Shown in pieces: positions 36,334-49,000 of a stretch of 64,000 nt of DNA. Each line of letters starts with the position of its first letter. Positions within the stretch are counted from its first letter, which is position 1. The DNA is from Pestalotiopsis fici W106-1 (lineage: Eukaryota; Ascomycota; Sordariomycetes; Amphisphaeriales; Sporocadaceae), in contig NW_006917097.1 of NCBI RefSeq assembly GCF_000516985.1, positions 2,294,001 to 2,358,000 of the forward strand, given 5' to 3'. A program made the position numbers and the translations under genes. Below the pieces are notes generated by a model. That model saw only the letters and a program-made list of their open reading frames with translations, made no database searches and was not told where the DNA came from.

Positions 36334-37788
36334 TTATGGCAGCTTCTTGTTGTAGGAAATGATCCAGGTAGCAGCAAAAGCGGCCGTGAGCCACCACGAA
36401 GAAGTCTGGAACATTCTGACCATGGTGGGAGTGCCCTGGTTCAGAAGCAGCTGAGCGATGACGTAGACGTAGACGGGGGCCCGGACCAAGCTAAAGACGG
36501 TCGAGCGAATGCCCTCGTCAATCAGGCGGGCCTTCAGAGTGCCAATGCACGGGTAGTAGAGACCGATGAGCAGACCAAATGCGTTGGCCATCCAGAAAGT
36601 GCTGCGCTCGTTCTTGGGGCGGGCAAGACGGTAGCAGACAAGGTTGGCACCGAGGAGGATCAAGCTCAGCACACGAATGTGGCGCACTCTCCTCTTGACC
36701 ATCATGATGTTGAAGGTCAGGGAACCAACCAGGGCCGAGGTCATGATGCATGCAAAGAGGTAGGTTGCCGGAAGCTCCGACTTGGTTCGGTGGACCGAGT
36801 TGATGACGGGGAGAGCGGCAAAGGCGAACATGAACGAAGAGCCCTCGAATGCCATGGAGGCGAGCATAAGAGGCCAGATGTATGGGCGCTTGAAAAAGGC
36901 ACCCAGAGTCGGCGTGTTCTTCTTGAGCTCCATGTCATCGGTAGAGACGGCACCATATGACTCTCTCTGTAGGGGCGCGATTAGAGGAATTATGAAGCTG
37001 ACAAGATATATGAACTCACCATCTTTGACCAGACGAGCTGCATGGCCTGCCACATGACCAACCAGCTGACAACGAACGGGGCTTTGTTGTAGCCTGTGGC
37101 CCAGATGAGGCGATCACCAAGAACACCGCAAGCAACAGCGGCAAAGCTGTTGATGACACCCATGGTACCAAAAGTGCGGTACAGATCGCAACCCTGAGTG
37201 ATGAGCTTGCGCGCAAAGAAGTCGCTGACAATCATTGAGTCGAGAACGCCAAACATGAGAGCCTGCGCGATACCGCCCAGGATGCGGCCGGCGAAGATGG
37301 CGGGAAGCTCGGGGATCATGGCCAAGCAGGCGGCGGCGCCGTAGCAGCCAGTGAAGACAACGTTGGTGGACTTGCGGCCATACTTGTCGGCAAAGGCACC
37401 AGAAAAGACGGTAACAACACCACTCGTCATGAAGTTAATCAGAGTCAGCTGGAAGATGACGTCGTTGGACAGTCCGTATTCCTTCTTGTACAGGTTGGTG
37501 ATGAAGATTTCCTAGCAGCGAGCTGTTAGAGGGCCGTTTATGTCATGAATCAACGTGACGGGGACGCCAGTTTACCTGCAACCACGCCGATACGGTCATG
37601 AGAAAGTAGACGAGGTAAATCTTCTTCTGGGGGTGCTGCTTGGAATGCGGAGGGATCTTGCCGTCGGGGTTGGACTTCTTGACCTTGACAGCCTGAGCCC
37701 TCAGGGCCGACTGACGGGTCGGCTGGCTGACGAGCAGCAGCGAGCTGAGGCCCAGCAGGCCGACGAGGGTGGACTTGTAAGTGTCCAT
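36334..37788 (-). CDS. MFSD5-type transporter (MFS_5, molybdate-anion transporter family)
   Basis: There are three exons, 37576..37788, 37020..37511 and 36334..36966, giving 445 residues. About eleven or twelve TM segments are visible. The first starts right at MDTYKSTLVGLLGLSSLLL, as in family members. The MFS signature loop is GAFADKYGRKSTNVVF after the second core helix, and the second-half mirror is VKRRVRHIRVLSLILLG. SMIVSDFFARKL and LYYPCIGTLKARLIDEG fit this family. The human homologue and plant MOT2 proteins are linked to molybdate transport; the fungal substrate is untested. An open frame continuing upstream to 37839 starts at GTG, so the ATG at 37788 is chosen. Confidence 0.87.
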
Positions 37789-40566
37789 GGCGGCGGCGGC
37801 GGCGGCTGAGTTCTGCACGGATGAGAAACTTTGGGCCACTTGTTTGTTACCTTTGCGAATCCTCGACTCTTTGTTTCCAAGCTAGCGATGAAGATGAAGC
37901 CGCCTGGGAGAGGATATAGGATTGCGCCATCCCACGGGGTTACAGACGAGCGACTTTGGCTCTAATAAATGAAAAGCACCGGGCCCTGATGAATAGGCTG
38001 TAATTCACATGTGTCGTCTCACATGGTGGCACAGGTTGTATGGAAGAGCGAGCACCTGTCGTTTACGGCGCAAGCTTCCGGGTCTGGTAACGGGGGGTGC
38101 TTGCAGCTGCGCGCACATGCTGCGACGAGATAGAAGAGCAGTGATAATGTTGGGAGGGGAGGGTACAGGTGCAGTCACAATCTGGGTGGGCATGAATGGG
38201 ACGAGAGGGTCGGTCTTGGTACATCGACTCAGTGCCTACTACGACGGAATCAAGAGTCGTTCAGCCTCTCAGAGGATACAATTGAGGCAGATCCTCGACA
38301 CGACCCCTGGAGCCATGACGATCGGAAGACAGAGGTGGCCTTCTTGGCGTTCGCAGATAAGAATCATCAGAGGCTCAAGTCTGGCCGAATCAGGAAAGCC
38401 CGGAATGCGAATGCCAGGAACCAGCCAGCAAGTGGGCAAATGGGAGGCGGGAGGCACTGGAGGGTTGCCATGCTCAGCGATCAGAGGCCCTGGAGACGCC
38501 TTGCAGGACCTGACCGTTTCAGAAGGTGGGGCCGCTACGAGACCCCTGTGGGCACTCGGCTGTTGGTCAGGCAGAACGCCTATTGGAGCAGCACATTGCC
38601 TTCTAGAAATCCAAGCGGTTTCCAGCAGGTGATTAGCGAAGCCAAGACCTCTCTTCTTTTTCTTTTTTGGGTGTATGTGTGTGTGTGTGGGTTTCTTAGC
38701 CGAAAGTATTCAGGGGACATTGCCCCATACGAATGAAGAATCCCAAGTTTCTGTTCCTGATTTTGATAAGAGCCACCCTGTCTTGTGCTTTTGAAACTGT
38801 CTACTCTCGTCTTGATTGAACAGTGTATACTCTCCAAATGGGACACTAATGTATCCACTGGTGGGGCTTATTTAGCTTCTTATGATAACACCAATATACC
38901 TAGTAGCTAGGTAGATTAGCATCTGACGAAGGTATATTCAAAAATCATCTATGTCTACATGGCCGATAAAGAGTAGAGCAAAATAATCAATCATTGCAAA
39001 TAGTCGCATTGAATATTATAAACATCAATCGAGTCCATTTACTCGTCGTCTGATCTTTGCCTGACAGTGTTGTGCACGTCTTTGCACAAAAGTGAATTGT
39101 GCTATTGCCGCATATTATAGATTACCCCAGATCAGCCACGTGTCTGCGCTTAACAATATCATTTACCGATTTCTTGGCATAGTAGCAAGTTGAGATAAGC
39201 CTAATCAACACCAGGGTGGTTTGCTGCACTCAAGTAGGTAGTCATGATTTCGCTAAATTGTCCATATGCGTGAGAACTGCTTTTGTGCAGCAAAGGTTGT
39301 TGGGAACTGCTTTGGTGAGATGAGCAGCTAGAAATATTGCACAAAAGCTTTGGCTTTCCATCAAGAATCCCCAACAAGATTCATAAATATCCTTGAAAGA
39401 ACTATTAGGAGTGGCTCTGTGTATAATATTCGTCGTCATTTAGCCGCAAAAGAGCAGTCATATCCACTTAGCGACATCCAATCCAGTGCAAGAGCATTTA
39501 TATCAATCATCCAGGGATGATGTCTTGGTGCCGTGCTTCCGGGGCAGCACTTTAGGCAAGCAATGAGCTATCATATTACAAGGCAAGTCGTCCAGCGTAA
39601 TTGAATGAGGTAGCTATATCAGCCGCATGCTACTTCTGAAAACAAACCATCGTCACCAGACTGATACTCCCTAGCTTGGGGATTTTAGTGCCATGGGTCC
39701 GACTCCGCCATAAAGCCTCACGAGGCGAGACATCACAGTATTCAGTGGTAAGAATAGCTATGCTCGCAATTTCTTTTTCTTTTGGCTTGAAGTTCGGTGG
39801 AGTTGGATCCTTACGGCAACAGAAACCAGTCTTGGGAGGCAGTCTGTCGAGCATCGCACCCACGAACGGATCGTGGAGTGCGAGATGAACGGATTGGTAT
39901 ACTCAATGTGTAAGACGATCAAAAGGTTTCCTGAGCGATACGAAGACGGATATCGAGCGAAATCAATAAGCCGCCACTTCTTATTTCCAGCTTCTTTCCA
40001 TGAGCCAGTTGCTGCTCCTCCACCGCTTGCAGTAGCATACCGCCCACATTGTACGGCACGCTGCGAATTTAAGCTTAAAGCAGGCTCAGCGTCTCACCCC
40101 AGCTAGCCCAACATCAATGCCAAGAGCTTGCCGCAAGTCATCATGCGACAGAGGGAGACCAACATTGACGCGGCAGAAGTCGACAGGCCAAACATTGTAG
40201 CTTCTGGTCTCAGCTTGTGTACAACAACGGGAATCTCCTCAGCTCGCCACTCATGACACAAGGTCGCTCAATTCAGAAATCGTGAGGAACAAGGTTCGGC
40301 TCGAGTTCCAACCAAACACTCTTGCCTGTGACTATAGGTTGATCAGAGGTTCCTGCCCGCCTCGAGAGTTGCCGTTTTACGAGATGTCTTTCAGGTAGTG
40401 GGGAAGCATAGGGGATTGAGTGTTCTAAATATTATACAGGAGGACTCTGTTGCGAATATAAATCAGGCTGCTCACCATCGTAGACTCCTTATGTTCTGAT
40501 TGTCATCATTCCAGAAAACTTCACCGAGGAAGTTCTTAGCAACAAGTAGCTAAGAGACCTTTCGAT
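37789..40566. other. Gene-free spacer of about 2.8 kb
   Basis: No supported gene. A short GT microsatellite lies near 38672-38690. A 207-codon open frame at 38009 has no domain and compositional coding bias is absent. Confidence 0.5.
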
Positions 40567-41184
40567 ATGTTGTTCTTTACTCACATCATCACTCTGGCCT
40601 TGGCCTCTACTGCAAATGCGGCAGCAAGTGGTTATAGTACGGCACCAAACTGCTTCACGCTCAGGGGCATTAACCCCAACGGAACCAGCCTGGGTGCTCT
40701 CAGAGTCGGCCAGTACTGGCTTGCCGACTACGTTGTCTACGGCGTCTTTTATGACGAGACCGGGCAGCCCAACGTCGGGACCAAGTTCGGGGTCGACTCC
40801 CGCACCCGCCACCTGCTCGACCGCGACGCCGGCGAGGTCAACTTTGGGGTGCCGCACAACGGCCTGGTCGCCTCGGTACCCTCGGCGGGCTCCGGCTCCA
40901 GCTTTGTCTGGTTCGACACCAAGAACAGGACCGTCGATCCCGATGGGGCCGGCCGCGTGGCGCTGAACTGCCTCGTCGACAGCCACAGCCGCCTCACCTG
41001 CGCGCATCCGACCAAGCCGGGGTACAATGTTTTCCATTTCTGCCCCGTGCCCGAGGGGGTGTCGGATATCTTCCCGGCGTTGTTGATCGGGGCTGCTAGT
41101 GACATTGCGGGTGCTAGCTTTTTCGATGTGACTTGTTACCCAATTACTGTTGCTGTGGTGCGCGCCCAAGGGTGTCTTGGCTAG
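40567..41184 (+). CDS. Small secreted protein, function unknown
   Basis: A single exon of 205 residues. The signal peptide is MLFFTHIITLALASTANA. The mature part has six cysteines (in NCFTL, LNCLVD, TCAHP, HFCPV, VTCYP and QGC), which could form three disulfides, and N-glycosylation sites NGT and NRT. There is no TM or GPI tail. Gly, Asp, Val and aromatic residues suggest a beta-rich fold. No family recognised. Size, signal peptide and even cysteine number fit an effector-like or wall-associated secreted protein. The gene is isolated between two long spacers, intron-free, and its coding part is more GC-rich than the flanks. Confidence 0.78.
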   Translation: MLFFTHIITLALASTANAAASGYSTAPNCFTLRGINPNGTSLGALRVGQYWLADYVVYGVFYDETGQPNVGTKFGVDSRTRHLLDRDAGEVNFGVPHNGLVASVPSAGSGSSFVWFDTKNRTVDPDGAGRVALNCLVDSHSRLTCAHPTKPGYNVFHFCPVPEGVSDIFPALLIGAASDIAGASFFDVTCYPITVAVVRAQGCLG

Positions 41185-41759
41185 AACGCTGTGGATTTGT
41201 GGCGTACAGCATGATAGTCGAGCATTCAAATGATGGAGAGGGTTTCTCAATGTGTGTTTTATGCTCATAATTAGTATTCAATTTGAGAATTATTCAGGTG
41301 GAAACTTATTGTGAATTGATGTATGAACCATTCGACGAGAATGACTAATAATGCTTGGAAACATTCTCCACCCTTGCTAGTGATGTATAGACTCGCAACC
41401 TAACAAACTTTAATCAGAATGCAAACTATTTATTCGTACAACGCACTCCTAAGGCGACCATGACAGAAACACTCGCTTGAAATCTCTATTGGTGTTAAAT
41501 GAGTGCCATCCGCAGCAGCCTAGAGGTGAGCTGCGCTCTGACCGTCAAAGAATGTTCAAATAAGCTTGGCACGACCTCCGATGCTCGGTAGTCCTGATCC
41601 ACGCAAATGAATATTGAGCAATTGCTGCCTACGAGTGCTAGGCATATCTATCGCTTGTTGTGAACCCCTTATATATATCGTGACTTCAACATTCTTCTCA
41701 GATCCAGCAGAGGATTGATAAAGCAACTGGCAGACGATTTGCCTCGGATCGAGAGCAAG
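41185..41759. other. Short spacer with F-box-gene promoter
   Basis: A TATATATA run (41670-41677) lies about 85 bp before the F-box-like gene. Nothing else is seen. Confidence 0.45.
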
Positions 41760-43160
41760 ATGCACCTCGCAGACGAGATCCTGTTGCAAATTCTCGAGCA
41801 TTTTAGCATCTCGTTTCCAGAGTACAAGCCCAGTTGGGAAAATGTACCTTTTCCAGAGGAGCTTGTCACTCTGGCCCGGCTGTGTCGCTCTTCCAGGCGG
41901 CTGCGAGGACTAGCCGAGCCCATCCTGTATCATGCGATCCCCTACGACTCCAAGAATCGCAGGCTACTCTGGCGGACACTGGTTGAACGCCCGGATCTTC
42001 GGGCGCTGGTGAAATCTATACACCTGGACTCGGAATTGCCGCCGAATGAGCTTACATCTCTGCTTGAAGCAGCCCGCCCGAGTCTCGATATCTCGGAGGA
42101 TCTGGCTGAGCAGCTTTTCGCTGATTTACGGCTCGGACAAGACAGGAAGAATCAAGTCGAAGAAAATGAATCCGAAGATGAAGATGAAGATGGCGAAGAA
42201 AATGAGCAATACTACAGAACGAGACATGTTGAGCTTCAATTCGCCATGCTGCTTCTTCCCAAACTCGACCTCGTGGAACTGGCAAGTTATTATGATTTGG
42301 GTCCGTTCATGTATGATTTGTTCGGCAGCTTGAGGGCCGGCGCAGACACAAAGGCTGGGTGCGCACCTCACCTGGCGTCTCTGCGCGAAGTCCGCATTCG
42401 CAACAAACTGCAGGAGGAACGCCTCGGCCTGAGACCCGCAGGCATCCTCGCTCTGTCTCATATCCAATCTCTACAAGCTCAGCAGGTTTACTGGAACTTC
42501 CATGATATCGACAGAAAATATCCAGGAGCCTACCTCAGCGTTCGCTCAATCGACCTGAGCGATTCCATTTGCAACGGTCCAGCATTGTCCGATATGCTCT
42601 CGCGATGTCCCGAATTGCGAGAGCTCAGGATTGAGTGGGGCCTGTCTTTCGACGATTGGGAAGACGAGTTGGACTTTGGCAGCATCGGGGATGCTCTTCG
42701 GAGACATGGCCAAAGGCTCGAGTGGCTGAATCTGGACTGCCGAGAAGCCTATCCTTATGGATACAGCGACGACGATCTGGGAAGCATTGGATCCCTCCGT
42801 GCGCTGGTCAACTTGAAAAGACTCACACTGACGCACGATATGCTCATTGGTAGAGACTGGGATGATTTCGACATCGATGAAGATACTCTGCGTGCTGAAA
42901 CTTTCAGGCTCAGTGAGCTCTTGCCTGTTAGCCTGGAGGAACTCCATTTCTACTCGTGCCAGGGTGACGAAGAGCAGCTGGATGATCAACTGTACGACTT
43001 GATAGCTCCTGGTGGCAAGCATATGGGGAGTCTGCGTAAGGTCATTATGGAAGGGCGAGAGACTAATTTCGGCCGCCAGATTTTCGAGTTTGGCTGGGTT
43101 GCTTACAAGATAAATGCAAACGTGGTTTTGGAGAAGGATGGAAAATTGATTATGACTTAG
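41760..43160 (+). CDS. F-box-like/LRR-like protein
   Basis: A single exon of 466 residues. An F-box-like module opens the protein (MHLADEILLQILEHF, then LVTLARLCRSSRRLRGLAEP and ILYHAIPYDS). An acidic insert follows (EENESEDEDEDGEENEQ). The remainder is Leu-rich with degenerate LRR-type units (ELRELRIEWGL, LRALVNLKRLTLTHDML, SLEELHFYSCQGDEEQ). Fungal F-box proteins of this layout are usually SCF ubiquitin-ligase substrate adaptors or expanded lineage-specific copies. The target is unknown. The open frame can be extended upstream only to a TTG, so the ATG at 41760 is used. Confidence 0.8.
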   Translation: MHLADEILLQILEHFSISFPEYKPSWENVPFPEELVTLARLCRSSRRLRGLAEPILYHAIPYDSKNRRLLWRTLVERPDLRALVKSIHLDSELPPNELTSLLEAARPSLDISEDLAEQLFADLRLGQDRKNQVEENESEDEDEDGEENEQYYRTRHVELQFAMLLLPKLDLVELASYYDLGPFMYDLFGSLRAGADTKAGCAPHLASLREVRIRNKLQEERLGLRPAGILALSHIQSLQAQQVYWNFHDIDRKYPGAYLSVRSIDLSDSICNGPALSDMLSRCPELRELRIEWGLSFDDWEDELDFGSIGDALRRHGQRLEWLNLDCREAYPYGYSDDDLGSIGSLRALVNLKRLTLTHDMLIGRDWDDFDIDEDTLRAETFRLSELLPVSLEELHFYSCQGDEEQLDDQLYDLIAPGGKHMGSLRKVIMEGRETNFGRQIFEFGWVAYKINANVVLEKDGKLIMT

Positions 43161-43340
43161 ATTTGAAGAATAAGATTTATCGCTCAGGTGTACAAAAGTA
43201 TTCTGATTCAGGTATTGCAATGTATTGGCAATGATTATAATTATAGGTATTAGGGTTTACTTGTTCAAAATTGTGATATCCAAGCCCGTTTAAGGGTACG
43301 AAAACAAACCGCTACACGTTTCCCATTCATATATTCAGCT

Positions 43341-45324
43341 CTACCGTAAACGAAGCAATGAATTTCCCGGCAATGACATGGGAGCCAATGGCAAGTTGAG
43401 AATTTCGCTGTCATCAAACAGCTTTTCGAGAAAGTTGGCTCTGGTGGGGCTGCAGAACATGAACTTGAGAGTCGCCTTGTGCTTCTTTTCAAGCAGTATG
43501 CATATGAGATGGTCGACAATTTCCCATACGCTGCGCTCTTGGTTTTCCCTCGTGAAAGAAAGACCATCTAGAATGAGATAGACCCTCGCAGTTTCTGGCA
43601 GCTTCTTTACCAGATATCTGAATATTCTGAATATACTGTCAATATTGTCCCTTTCTAGCTTATCCAAGCATTTGCGGAGATCTGTCGGTTCAAAGTTGGG
43701 GAAATGGTGTACCAGTTGTAGGACCAAGTTTAGTGCTATCCTCTCTGGCTTTGCTTCTTCATCTCGGTAAGGGTCTCGATGCTGGCTGCAAAAGAAACCC
43801 AAAGGTATGGTATTTATTCTTGTAAAATCAGGCTTTTCCTCGATCAGGCAGCGAATGAACGTAGCGTTGACCATAGTTGTTGACCAATCCACTATGTACA
43901 ACATTAACGGTTAGTGACGCTCCTGTAAATGTGTTCCAAAGGCGCACGTTATTCTTCCCGGTTGTGCCTCCCAGTGTCTAGGCCAAAGCCTCTAGGACAT
44001 TTGAATATCTCAAAAACCGGAGAATTTGTAGGAAGGACACACAAAAATGAAGTAAACGCTTACTAGAGTCTCCTGATCGGGCGTTGACGAGCATCAACGA
44101 GTCTTCATGGACAGTTCTCCAGGCTGTTACTCGGCGATTTTCCTTGAATGCCCAGAGTCGATTGGCGTCGGGCCTTGACACGGTATTGGTGAAATACAGG
44201 CGGCGTAACTCATTCACATCTTTGATGATCAAGTTCGGATCATACTCTAGCTCTCTCAAGAACTCTGCGGATGTGGTTATGGGGTGACTCGCAGCGGGCA
44301 ACAAGGAATTGCTCGTATGCTTGATTGCCAAGCCTGGAATCACTTGTTTTTAGTACACCTCGATTTATTCGGTGAGCTTTTACCGGCTTACTCTGCATAT
44401 AATCACCAAGCAGTGATTTCACATTGTTGTGAATGAGATTCTCAATGATATCGTAAGACGCCGTGTGCAGTTGCTGGATGTTGAGGTTGACGCATTCAAA
44501 TTGGCGACCAATATTGGCGCCAAGCGCCAGCACCTCCTCTGCATTGTTACTTGATTTCTTCCACAAGACAAACGTTGCCCGCGACTTCAAATCCTTTGCC
44601 GCCAATTGGACTTCGGTGATGTGGTCATTGAGGTTGGCGGAAAGTGCAGAAGGATTGATCAGGCGTTTAGCACCCACAACTTATCCAAACCCAATGTTTC
44701 AGCACAAGTCTCACAAAGGTCACTGATTCAAGACCTACCAAACGCGTTCGTCGTATACCAGCGGAGAATATGATTGAGGGTTCGTAATACCTCGGTGTAC
44801 AACTTTGCTGCGCGCTGGTGGATGTCGGCATCTTGGCCGACCAATTCCAAGAACTCTACATGGTTGTTGAGGATGCGTGGCAATCTCTCCAAGGCTTTGT
44901 ACACGGCCTCGCGGTGCACAGAGGTTTGCTCAAGCGCCGTACAAATCACGTTCAAGCCGCCGCAGAGCACGGAGCCGCCCATGTCGTCAGGAATGAGCGA
45001 GGTAAAGAGTTTGCCAGTTGCTGCATTCCGACAAAGGCCGCGGAATGCCTTGACCATCTTGCCCCTCATACCCGACAGCTCTTTCTCCTGAGTTGACACC
45101 TTTTCAATCGCGGAGCATGCTTGTTCCATTCTTGACTGTACTGTGTTCCAGCCGGACGCATCTGCTTGTACAAGATCCATGGGAGGCAACTTGGACTTTT
45201 CGAGGAATCTGTTGGCAGTCTCCATGAATTCCTTCTGTGTAGCGAAATACTCCGAGTAGAATGTGTTGTAATCACTATTTGAGGTGTTAGAATACGGTGG
45301 TCTGAAAGGGGGTTCAATAATCAT
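43341..45324 (-). CDS. Fungal STAND/NACHT-like protein without a visible P-loop
   Basis: There are four exons, 44739..45324, 44392..44679, 44064..44333 and 43341..43891, giving 564 residues. The N-terminal half is a helical region (SGWNTVQSRMEQACSAIEKV, RTLNHILRWYTTNAF), as in the N-terminal effector/adaptor part of many fungal NLR-type proteins. The second half keeps NTPase-like strands: SLMLVNARSGDSS (about 369-381), then IPLGFFCSQHRDPYRDEEA and VYLILDGLSF (about 478-487, Walker B-like). No GxxxxGKT/S is present. One acceptor (AAG at the second exon) is non-preferred but is the only one that keeps the frame. Family members that I recall also lack Walker A. The gene converges on the F-box gene and diverges from the AAA gene. 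Confidence 0.72.
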
Positions 45325-46014
45325 TCATCTCATCTGAGTCCGCACTGTCTCTTCGGTGTCTCCAAGTCAAAGCATCGCCGTGGGCGCCATTGGCGGCGCG
45401 CATGTACTCGGCAATTTCACCGCAATCAGTCCTCGACGCCATGGGGTTCCCGACGAGATCCATTTTGAAAAGTCGTGATTTAAGTATTTCTCACCCGGAT
45501 GTTGATTCAGATACCCCAGTGGCAGTAGACAACCATCTTCTTGTACCATTGAGCCAAATCCATATGTTGAGGAGGGCCATGCGACCCTTGGCGCCGTGGG
45601 ATGCCCTTAGATGGCACTGCCACAAGTGTCCAGCCTAGACTCCAGCAGCTGTTCAGGTCGATCCTGAAGATTATGCACAAAAACCTTGAAAGGGTATCAC
45701 GTCGAAATTGGCGAACCAATGATCAGTGCACAACGCTGCATATTTGTGCAAGGGTCTTATGTAGGACAACCACCTGTGCCGCAACTTTGCTTGAGGATGC
45801 CCAGTCACGACAGACCGGACCAGACCCAGGCAACAGGTACCTAGCTACCTCATGAACACTGCCCAAGTCCACTTTCCAGTTACCTTTGCTTACATTATTT
45901 TTCCTCTTCAATAATGTATGCGTGCGTCTTAAACACAGGAAGCGTTTTACCTCTTTACCAATATTCAAACTTACTCTCGTGTTCCGAGAAAGGTCACCTC
46001 CGAGTATAATCATC
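45325..46014. promoter_or_regulatory. Divergent promoter between the STAND-like and AAA+ genes
   Basis: A 690-bp spacer drives both genes. No sites recognised by eye; the AAA leader is rich in T/C. Confidence 0.5.
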
Positions 46015-49000
46015 ATGGCTGGAGACTCAGCTGCGACGGCCTCGGAAGAGGATCCATCTCCATTCAACTTGCCTGCTCAAATGAAAAGCGCCGAGACCGC
46101 CGCACAAGATGCCTTGAAGAAAGCTGTTCAGAGCATCAAAGCCTTGAGGTCACTTTCCACCATCAACCTATCTGACGAGTTCTCCCAGCTGTCCCAGCTC
46201 ATGGACGAGCTTTCCACGGGGGAGAAACCTCTACTACAAGGCACTTCATCAGAGCACTTCGAGGGACAAGAGTCTGCGGCCCAGCAGGCCGCTTCTGGCT
46301 CGGCTGACTCAAAGTCTAGCTTCTTGGAGTACGTACCATTCCTGAATCGTACCATAGATTGTGTGTTCCTGAAACCAAGTCCCAATGTTTTTTAATTGAC
46401 GCCTTTACCAGAGCTGAGAAAATGCGCCCCTGCATTGTTCAACGGCTTTCAATGGACGATTGGCGCAGACATTTACTTGACACACTAAGACCCGAAGATG
46501 GCAAAAAAGCAAAGGGAAAACACTTTTCTGCTGACAGAGAAAGTGATCGTGGAGCCCCTTCAATACAGGCCTTCTATCGCAACATTCCAAGTAGCTTGAG
46601 AAGAGCAGACGGAGGGTATTCTGAAGAAGATTTCAAAATTGCCCACGCGAATGCACAAAACGTCGAGAAGCCACTGAGAGTATTGATCAACTCACCTTAT
46701 CTTCTACAAGATTTGGAACAGATCACTGGCTTCGCACTGCCAATTTCTGCTTTTGAGTAAGTAACTAGCAATCAAAGGTAACCACAACATATAGAGTGGC
46801 ACGAAGCTGATAATAGCATACAATCAGGATAATCCCGCCATTCAAAGTAAGTTTCTCAGCATTCAAGCGTTACGATACTGGTGAACTGACCATATAAATA
46901 GTTATTGATACATCACTGGAAAGATATCATATCGACGTTGGAGAAACTCACACACAAGTATGATGAACTATGCCAGCGACTGAATACTTGCGTGCCTTCC
47001 GCAACAGAGATGCCCTGTTCAGATTCATCAACAGAACAAGCAGCTGGTCTGACACTACAAAGCCCATCAGCAATGTCCATCTCGGTGGAGGTCAGAGAAG
47101 TGAGCCCAACAGAGAATGACAAACAATCGAGCAGCAATGAGGAACATACAGTACGAAAAACACTTCCTGAGATGACGAATGAAAAGACCATCCTTGAAAT
47201 TCGTATTTCAAACCTTCGGTGTCTCTGCGATTTCATTCAGGCAGATTTGGGCCATCTCGTCGGGTTGAAGATAAAGATACAAGAAGGCTCGGTGGAGAAA
47301 GTACTCTTTGAAGAGGTGTATCATCTTTATAACCCAGGCGACCTCATCGTTGGTCGAGAGGAAGATGTTGATCTGCTCTACCAAGTTTACGCCGTTACAG
47401 GCGGCCGAAGACGATTGTACAAAGCGGCTCTTTCGACTGCTTACAAACCACCAGGTGAAGAATTGGAGGCTGACGACTCACCAAGAGCCGGCGTGGGGAC
47501 TTACACAGATGTAGTCATTGATTGTCTTCTGCTACACTGGGACGGCGTGAGGATTGGCCCTCAACGTATCACCTATCGCATCCCGCATTTTACAGGCGAG
47601 AAAAACATTGTCGATCTCGACTACTTTCCAGCTCACTTTTGTAAGGATAGTCAAGAGCTCTGTGAGCGGTTGCTGGTACGAGGGAAGAAAGTGACCAAAT
47701 GCTATGGCCACCAGAAATATGACGCTCAGACCGCCACGGCCAGATTACAACAGACTGTATTGAGTAATTACGCACACCAGCGAGGAGCCCCGCTTTCGCA
47801 AGTGCGGTACGACATTCCGGATTACGACGACAAAGTAGGAGCTCCTGGGCGCGATCTGGATAGCGATGTTTACGTGGACAGCAAAACATTCTGTCAGTCG
47901 TTCTCGCCATTTAGGAACGAGTCGTTCCGTCTTGGGCGGACTCGGCCGTCCACACGAGAGGTGACCGAAGGGTACGAGTTTGCAAGTGACTCTGATATAA
48001 ACGTGGTCGCGGATCATGACGTGGATGTGGCTCGCTCAGAAAATTTCTTGTCACGGAATTTTCACCTCACCCATCCCCAGCGACTGGAGGACTTGGAAGG
48101 GAAAGAGGAGTGTCTTATGCTATTATCCGAGTGCGTACCGGCTTTTGACTTTCGTCAGCGAAAATGGGGTTAGTGTGATTACCTTGTCGGATTATATGCC
48201 TCTTTTGCGCATCGCTGACAATTTTCAAACTAGATTGGGTAAGTGTGGACAAGCTGGAAAAGATTGACAAGACACAGGACGCTAGACGACGTGCCTGGCA
48301 AGATCTGGTTATAGAAGAAGGCTATAGCCAATTGCTGCTATCGCTTGTTGACAATCATACGTCGGCATACGATCACAAGAAGAAGAAGAATGCTTCGGGT
48401 TACAGCGTTCCAACCTCCCAAGTTGACTTGATCAAGGGAAAGGGCCGTGGTCTGATTCTGCTTCTCCATGGTCCACCCGGCACTGGCAAGACCTCGACGG
48501 CTGAAGCGATTGCTGCTTATACCGGGAAACCACTATATGCCATCACATGTGGTGACATTGGTGTCCATGTAGGAGAGGTTGAGAAAAACCTTCGAGAGCA
48601 TACAGAGCAGGCGACAAAATGGGATTGCGTACTGCTTCTCGATGAAGCAGATGTCTTCCTGGCGAGAAGGACATGGTCTGATATGGATCGTAATGCAGTC
48701 ATTTCTGGTCAGTATCGTCATCTCTGGCACACAGCTCGTGGAACTAATTGGTCTTTTAGTATTCTTGAGACATCTTGAGTACTATAGTGGCATCTTATTT
48801 CTTACCACCAACATTGTGGGAATTATTGATGAGGCCTTCAAGTCGCGCATACATGTCGCTCTTCGATACGACGCCATAGATGCCGTCTCAACGAAGAGGA
48901 TTTGGAATAACCTTTTGGATCGAATCGCCATGGACAATGAGACCTCAGACGTCAAGATTGATTTCAAGAAGGACAAATTGCTCAAGTTTGCAGTATCCCA

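Noticed and set aside
38009..38736. Two overlapping plus-strand frames of 207 and 133 codons
   Set aside because: Arg/Gly/Trp-rich translations without domains, in the promoter side of the MFSD5-like gene.
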